9,680 nucleotides of DNA from JALHSW01 sp038321755 (lineage in GTDB: Bacteria > Actinomycetota > Acidimicrobiia > IMCC26256 > PALSA-555): NCBI GenBank assembly GCA_038321755.1, contig JBBQFJ010000131.1, forward strand, positions 1-9,680. The letters run 5' to 3'. Shown here piece after piece: positions 6,057 through 9,680 of this stretch; within the stretch, counting starts at the first letter, position 1; every line of letters starts with the position of its first letter. The notes below the pieces were generated by a model, which saw only the letters and a program-made list of their open reading frames with translations, did no database searches and was not told the origin of the DNA. Made by a program: the position numbers and the translations under genes.

Positions 6057-6092
6057 CCCGTGTATCCGTGCGCGCACGGACGACTCGACGGG
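6057..6092 (+). terminator. GC-rich nested palindrome after the asparagine synthase stop, possible terminator
   Basis: A perfect 16-bp palindrome TCCGTGCGCGCACGGA (6065-6080) starts 10 bp after the stop codon and can form a 6-bp stem with a CGCG loop. An outer pair, CCCGT (6057-6061) and ACGGG (6088-6092), brackets it. There is no T-run downstream, so it is not a classical intrinsic terminator. A U-less hairpin, an RNA-stabilising element or a protein-binding palindrome are all possible. Confidence 0.35.
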
Positions 6093-6104
6093 TCCAGCCC
6101 CTGA

Positions 6105-6118
6105 TCATGGGCCCATGA
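6105..6118. repeat. Perfect 14-bp palindrome spanning the NHL protein start codon
   Basis: TCATGGGCCCATGA is its own reverse complement and contains the start ATG at 6115-6117. An earlier ATG at 6107 reads only three codons before a TGA that overlaps the true start as ATGA. No Shine-Dalgarno sequence is present upstream. The palindrome may be an operator or may affect start access, or it may be chance. Confidence 0.35.
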
Positions 6119-9100
6119 CCACTCTTGGACGTCGACTCCGTACGCCCGCGCTCCTCCTCGCCGCGAGCGCCCTCGTCGCGATGCTCGTGCCCTCCGCCGC
6201 CTCGGCGACGCCGGCATTCCACAAGTTCTGGAACGGCCAGGCACCTCAAGCCGGGGTTCAGGGCGTCGCGGTCGACGGCTCCGGCAACGTCTATGCGGTT
6301 TCCGGCTCCACGGTCTTCAAGCTCGACTCCGACGGCGCGCTGCAGTCCCAGTTCGGTTCCTCCGGCTCCGGGGACGGGCAGTTCATCGGGCCGTTCGGCG
6401 TTGCGTTGAACTCGGCAGGAACCCAGATCTTCGTGACCGACGAGGGCAACAGCCGGATCGAGAAGTTCGACGGCAACGGAAGCTTCGTGGCCCAGGTCGG
6501 GACCAACGGCACGGGTGCCACTCAGTTCCAGTTCCCCAAAGGCCTCGCGGTCGATTCGACCGGCAGCGTCTGGGTTGCCGACTCGGGGAACAACCAGGTG
6601 AAGAAGTTCGACTCGAACCTGACCTACGCCAACTCGCTCAACGGCACCTCGTCCTGCAGCTCCTCCGTCGCGTTCAGCCACCCGCAGTTCCTCGCGACGG
6701 ACAGCTCCGACAACCTCTACATCGGTGACCTCGATCACGCCCGGATCGTCGTCTGCGCCTCGGACGGGGTCTTCGTGCGCGAGTGGTCGACGTCGGTCGG
6801 GAGCCCCGAGGGCATCGACGTCGACGCGTCGGGCAACGTCTACGTGGCTGACGCCAGCTCCTCGACCATCCACAAGTTCACGTCGACCGGCTCACTGTTG
6901 GCGACGTTCGCCGGGCCCGGGAGCGGGAACGGCCAGCTCAACGCGCCATTCGGACTCGGCGTCGATGCAGCGGGCAACACCTGGGTCGCCGATCAGACCA
7001 ACGCGCGGCTCCAGAAGTTCGACTCCGCCGGCACATTCGTGACGAAAGTCGCAGGGTCGACCACGATCTCGCCCACGTTCCGGACCGCCACCGATGTCGC
7101 GACCGACCCCTTGGGCAACACCTACGTCGTCGACGTCGACGAGCACGTCGTCGAGAAGTTCGACGAGACCGGGAACTTCCAGGGGGAGCACGCGCGCATT
7201 CAGCTGAACACCCCGACCGGGGTTGCCATCCAGACCACGACCGGCGGCATCGTGGTCAGCGACAACGTCGACAACAAGCTGAAGCGCTTCGATCCCGCGA
7301 CCGACATCAACACAGGGACCAACGACGGCACCGGCACGGGCACCGCGTTCTCGAATCCGCAGGGGGTGGCCTACGACGCGTTGAACGATCGGTACTACGT
7401 CGTCGACACCGGCAACAGCCGCATCGTGCGCGTCAGTGGCGACCTCACCACGTCCAGCGTCTTCGTGGCCGGCACCGGCAGCGGCATTGGAGAGTTCAGC
7501 ACCCCGCTCGGCGTCGCGGTCGACGCGTCCGGCAACGTCTACGTCGCGGACTCGGGCAACAACCGGGTCATGCAGTTCAACGACGCCGGCCTGAACATCA
7601 GCAACCTGGGCACCGCCGGCTCCGGTCCCGGTCAGTTCAACGCGCCGTCCAACGTCGCGGTCGAGCCGACCGGCAACATCGTGGTGACCGACACCGGCAA
7701 CAACCGGCTCCAACGCATCCTGACGCCGCAGAACGCGAACATGATCTTCCTCGAGCAGTTCGGCACCGCCGGGTCCGGCACGCTGGGTCAGCTCAACGCG
7801 CCGGCGGGCGTCGCCGTCGACGCCCGCGGGATCGGGTACGTCGTCGACACCGGGAACAAGCGGGTCCAGCGCTACGGCCTCCCGGGCGGTCTGAACCCGA
7901 TCGCACCGAAGCGCATCCTCGACACCCGGTTCGGCACCGGCGCGCCCACAGGGCCGATCGGTCCGAACGCGACGCTGAACGTCGACGTCACCGACACGTT
8001 CGGGAGCGGGGTGCCGGCGACGGGCGTCGCCGCGGTGATCCTGAACGTCACCGCCACCGGGCCGAGTCAGGGGGGATGGCTCACGCTGTTCCCGGCGGGG
8101 GCCACGCTGCCGGCCGCGTCGAACCTCAACTTCACTGCCGGCCAGACCGTGCCCAACCTCGTGGTGGTGAAGGTCGGCACCGGCGGCAACGTCTCGATCA
8201 ACAACACGGGGACGCCCACCAACCCCCAGCCTGCGGCCGGTCCGGTGCACGTGATCGCCGACGTGGTCGGCTGGTACTCCGATGGCAGCACGCTCTCCGG
8301 AACCGCGCCGGCGTCGGAGTTCGTCGGCGTCGCGCCCGTACGCGTGCTCGACACGCGCATCGGCACCGGCGCGCCGACCGGTCCGATCGCGCCGAACGGC
8401 ACGCTCGCACTCGACGTCGGCACGGTGCTCCCGGCCGAGTGCGTGGGCGCGACGACCGCGGTGCTCAACGTCACTGCGACCGCGCCGACGCAGGGTGGTT
8501 GGCTCACCGTCTTCCCGGCGGACGCCACGCTCCCCAACACCTCGAACCTCAACTTCGGGCCCGGCCAGACCGTCCCGAACCTCGTGACCGTGAAGCTCGG
8601 CGCCGGCGGCGGAAATTCCGGCAAGGTGAATATCGAGAACACCGACGTGCCGTCCGGGCCCCACCCGGCGTCGGGCACCGTGCACGCCATTGCCGACCTC
8701 ACCGGTTGCTACAAGCCGCCGACGCCCGGAGCCGGGTACGCGACGACGTTCGCGCCCGTTCGCATCCTTGACACCCGCTTCGGCACCGGCGTCGTCGGAG
8801 GGAGCCACAACCCCGTCTCCCCGAACGGCGCGATCACCGTAGACCCGCAGGTCGCGAGCCCGTCGCTCCCGCCGGTGGGCCAGTACTCGGGTGTGATCGT
8901 GAACGTCACTGCGACCGGTCCGACCCAGGATGGTTGGCTCACCGTGTACCCATCCGGCGGCGCGCTCCCCAACGCGTCGAACCTCAACTTCACCGCCGGC
9001 CAGACCGTGCCCAACCTGGTGAAGATCAAGGTGGGTGCAGACGGCAAGTTCACGATCGAGAACACCGATGTCCCGACACTCCCGCATCCTGCGAGCGGGA

Positions 9101-9141
9101 CCGTGCATGTGATCGTCGACATCGTGGGTTACTACCAGTAG
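6115..9141 (+). CDS. Secreted NHL-repeat beta-propeller protein with three C-terminal VLDTR-type repeats (1008 aa)
   Basis: Residues 1-31 form a Sec signal peptide: a basic n-region (RRLR), a hydrophobic core (PALLLAASALVAMLV) and a likely cleavage after ASA31. From about 48 to 590 I count 12 NHL-like blades of the form 'P.GVAVD..GNVYVADSGNNRV.KF', for example GVAVDASGNVYVADSGNNRV near 462. That number would suit two six-bladed propellers. Residues about 594-1008 hold three copies of a roughly 130-residue beta-rich domain beginning P.RILDTR.GTG and ending V.GYY, a type I know from actinobacterial exported proteins without a settled function. There is no membrane anchor or LPXTG motif, so it is probably secreted or loosely surface-bound. 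ATG 6115 is chosen because it gives an exact signal peptide; longer in-frame upstream sequence overlaps the asparagine synthase out of frame. No enzyme motif is seen. A role in binding glycan, protein or wall is inferred only. Confidence 0.88.
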   Translation: MTTLGRRLRTPALLLAASALVAMLVPSAASATPAFHKFWNGQAPQAGVQGVAVDGSGNVYAVSGSTVFKLDSDGALQSQFGSSGSGDGQFIGPFGVALNSAGTQIFVTDEGNSRIEKFDGNGSFVAQVGTNGTGATQFQFPKGLAVDSTGSVWVADSGNNQVKKFDSNLTYANSLNGTSSCSSSVAFSHPQFLATDSSDNLYIGDLDHARIVVCASDGVFVREWSTSVGSPEGIDVDASGNVYVADASSSTIHKFTSTGSLLATFAGPGSGNGQLNAPFGLGVDAAGNTWVADQTNARLQKFDSAGTFVTKVAGSTTISPTFRTATDVATDPLGNTYVVDVDEHVVEKFDETGNFQGEHARIQLNTPTGVAIQTTTGGIVVSDNVDNKLKRFDPATDINTGTNDGTGTGTAFSNPQGVAYDALNDRYYVVDTGNSRIVRVSGDLTTSSVFVAGTGSGIGEFSTPLGVAVDASGNVYVADSGNNRVMQFNDAGLNISNLGTAGSGPGQFNAPSNVAVEPTGNIVVTDTGNNRLQRILTPQNANMIFLEQFGTAGSGTLGQLNAPAGVAVDARGIGYVVDTGNKRVQRYGLPGGLNPIAPKRILDTRFGTGAPTGPIGPNATLNVDVTDTFGSGVPATGVAAVILNVTATGPSQGGWLTLFPAGATLPAASNLNFTAGQTVPNLVVVKVGTGGNVSINNTGTPTNPQPAAGPVHVIADVVGWYSDGSTLSGTAPASEFVGVAPVRVLDTRIGTGAPTGPIAPNGTLALDVGTVLPAECVGATTAVLNVTATAPTQGGWLTVFPADATLPNTSNLNFGPGQTVPNLVTVKLGAGGGNSGKVNIENTDVPSGPHPASGTVHAIADLTGCYKPPTPGAGYATTFAPVRILDTRFGTGVVGGSHNPVSPNGAITVDPQVASPSLPPVGQYSGVIVNVTATGPTQDGWLTVYPSGGALPNASNLNFTAGQTVPNLVKIKVGADGKFTIENTDVPTLPHPASGTVHVIVDIVGYYQ
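7896..9138 (+). repeat. Three tandem copies of a ~130-residue domain within the secreted protein gene
   Basis: The copies lie at about 7896-8280, 8323-8715 and 8752-9138. Each encodes ILDTR/VLDTR, then GTG, VLNVTAT or VNVTAT, GGWLT or DGWLT, LP..SNLNF, GQTVPNLV, a basic 'K.G..G' turn, an N-T pair, and a final HVIADVVG-like strand. The DNA is well conserved between copies around SNLNF-GQTVPNL (8119-8160, 8542-8583 and 8977-9018), which points to duplication within the gene. Two Ser/Thr/Pro/Gly-containing linkers separate the copies. Confidence 0.85.
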
Positions 9142-9151
9142 TCCCGGCCTC

Positions 9152-9199
9152 GGGGTTGGCGGAGCGGTCCGGTAGTCTGGCCGGTCGCTCGTCAACCCC
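9152..9199 (+). terminator. Long stem-loop between the NHL protein and epimerase genes
   Basis: GGGGTTG (9152-9158) pairs with CAACCCC (9193-9199), GAGCG (9162-9166) with CGCTC (9186-9190), and CCGG (9169-9172) with CCGG (9181-9184). Wobble and single pairs join these segments, leaving bulges at 9161 and 9168 and an 8-nt loop (9173-9180). That gives up to about 19 bp of stem starting 10 bp after the stop. It lacks a T-run, so it may be a U-less actinobacterial terminator, a 5' leader structure of the epimerase, or both. Confidence 0.5.
9173..9178 (+). promoter_or_regulatory. Candidate -10 box of the epimerase gene, inside the hairpin loop
   Basis: TAGTCT fits TANNNT and sits in a GGTAGTCT string like GGTAGCCT before the asparagine synthase (4122-4129). 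It would give a leader of roughly 30 nt. The leader contains a good ribosome binding site, GTGAGG (9201-9206), 8 nt before ATG 9215. No convincing -35 is visible. Because the box lies in the loop of the stem-loop at 9152-9199, promoter and terminator readings conflict. Confidence 0.3.
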
Positions 9200-9214
9200 A
9201 GTGAGGCATCTCCC

Positions 9215-9680
9215 ATGAAGGTCCTGATCACCGGCGGCAGCGGCTTCGTCGGCTCGCACCTCGCCGACCGCCTGCTCGCCCGCGGCGAAGACGTGCTCGT
9301 CATCGACAACTTCGAGACGGGCCGCCGCGACAACCTGCGGGAGCACGAGCGCCTCACGGTGATCGAGGGCTCCATCGCGGACCGCCCGCTCCTCACCGCC
9401 ACGATGAACGACTTCCGGCCCGAGATCGTCGTGCACGCCGCGGCCTCCTACAAGGACCCGGACAACTGGGAGGGCGACGTCACCACCAATGCCCTCGGCA
9501 CCGCGCTCGTCGCCGAGACGGCCAAGGCCGCGGGGACTGCGCGGATCATCTACTTCCAGACGGCCCTCTGCTACGGCACCAACCCGGTCGAGCAGCCGGT
9601 CACGCTCAGCCACCACCTCGCGCCCGACTCGAGCTACGCGATCTCCAAGACCGCCGGCGAGCAGTACCTGGCGCTCTCGG
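9215..9680 (+). CDS. NAD-dependent sugar-nucleotide epimerase/dehydratase (extended SDR), N-terminal part, runs off right edge
   Basis: 155 codons are present of a protein family usually about 300-340 residues long. The Rossmann NAD site is MKVLITGGSGFVGSHL (1-16), with Asp31 (VIDNF) placed to bind the adenosine ribose. HAAASYKDP (74-82) follows. The catalytic residues are Thr116 in FQTALCYG, equivalent to the usual Ser/Thr, and Tyr141/Lys145 in SYAISKTAGEQYL. FQTALCYG together with SSYAISKTAGEQY resembles, from memory, WbmG/WbmH-like epimerases of O-antigen loci more than GalE, but the substrate-binding half is outside the window. The enzyme would oxidise a UDP- or GDP-sugar at C4 and epimerise or dehydrate it in the cytoplasm. 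The start has a clear GAGG ribosome binding site 8 nt upstream. It follows the NHL protein gene by 73 bp. Confidence 0.88.
   Translation, partial: MKVLITGGSGFVGSHLADRLLARGEDVLVIDNFETGRRDNLREHERLTVIEGSIADRPLLTATMNDFRPEIVVHAAASYKDPDNWEGDVTTNALGTALVAETAKAAGTARIIYFQTALCYGTNPVEQPVTLSHHLAPDSSYAISKTAGEQYLALS

Noticed and set aside
5599..6114. In-frame upstream extension of the NHL protein
   Set aside because: It overlaps the asparagine synthase C-terminus in another frame, and ATG 6115 yields a textbook signal peptide.
6250..7890. Periodic DNA similarity resembling a tandem or CRISPR-like repeat
   Set aside because: The periodicity follows the NHL blades in the reading frame and varies in length and sequence. 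There are no identical short repeats with unique spacers.
6892..9402. 836-codon minus-strand open frame
   Set aside because: It is antisense to the signal-peptide-bearing NHL protein and the epimerase, is compositionally biased (Arg/Val/Gly/Asp) and shows no motif.

Overview
The window is about 70% G+C by eye, uses GTG as well as ATG starts, and shows actinobacteria-style promoters (TANNNT -10 boxes very close to start codons). It also carries a secreted protein with C-terminal 'VLDTR...GYY' domains typical of actinobacterial exported proteins. I infer a high-GC actinobacterium, possibly of the Acidimicrobiia. The class is a guess and cannot be proved from the sequence alone.

The content is part of a cell-surface polysaccharide (glycan) biosynthesis locus with two divergent arms around a 123-bp intergenic region (4016-4138). 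The leftward arm (minus strand) runs: class I SAM methyltransferase (4006-3212); a short stretch holding the remnant of a membrane acyltransferase gene (3215-3055); a WecB/WbpI-type non-hydrolysing UDP-sugar 2-epimerase (3045-1948); a CgeB-like glycosyltransferase (1910-729); and the N-terminal part of an asparagine synthase-like amidotransferase (725 to beyond the left edge). The rightward arm (plus strand) runs: a second, complete asparagine synthase (4139-6055); a 1008-residue secreted protein with about 12 NHL beta-propeller blades and three C-terminal repeats (6115-9141); and the first 155 codons of an NAD-dependent sugar-nucleotide epimerase/dehydratase (9215 to beyond the right edge).

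A working model, by inference: the SDR enzyme and the 2-epimerase make nucleotide sugars, probably of the acetamido-mannose or uronic acid type. The amidotransferases may amidate uronic acid carboxyls, the glycosyltransferase transfers a residue, and the methyltransferase caps or decorates the chain. The NHL protein is exported and may bind the glycan or the cell surface.

The most notable non-coding signals are: a 15-bp-arm inverted repeat (4057-4097) midway between the two divergent promoters; twin TAGGAT boxes 6-7 nt before GTG codons, suggesting leaderless transcripts; a hairpin whose loop carries an ATGA stop/start overlap at the 2-epimerase/glycosyltransferase junction, with a 14-codon linking mini-ORF; and a long hairpin (9152-9199) between the NHL protein gene and the epimerase gene. 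No tRNA, rRNA, CRISPR array, insertion sequence or transposase was seen.
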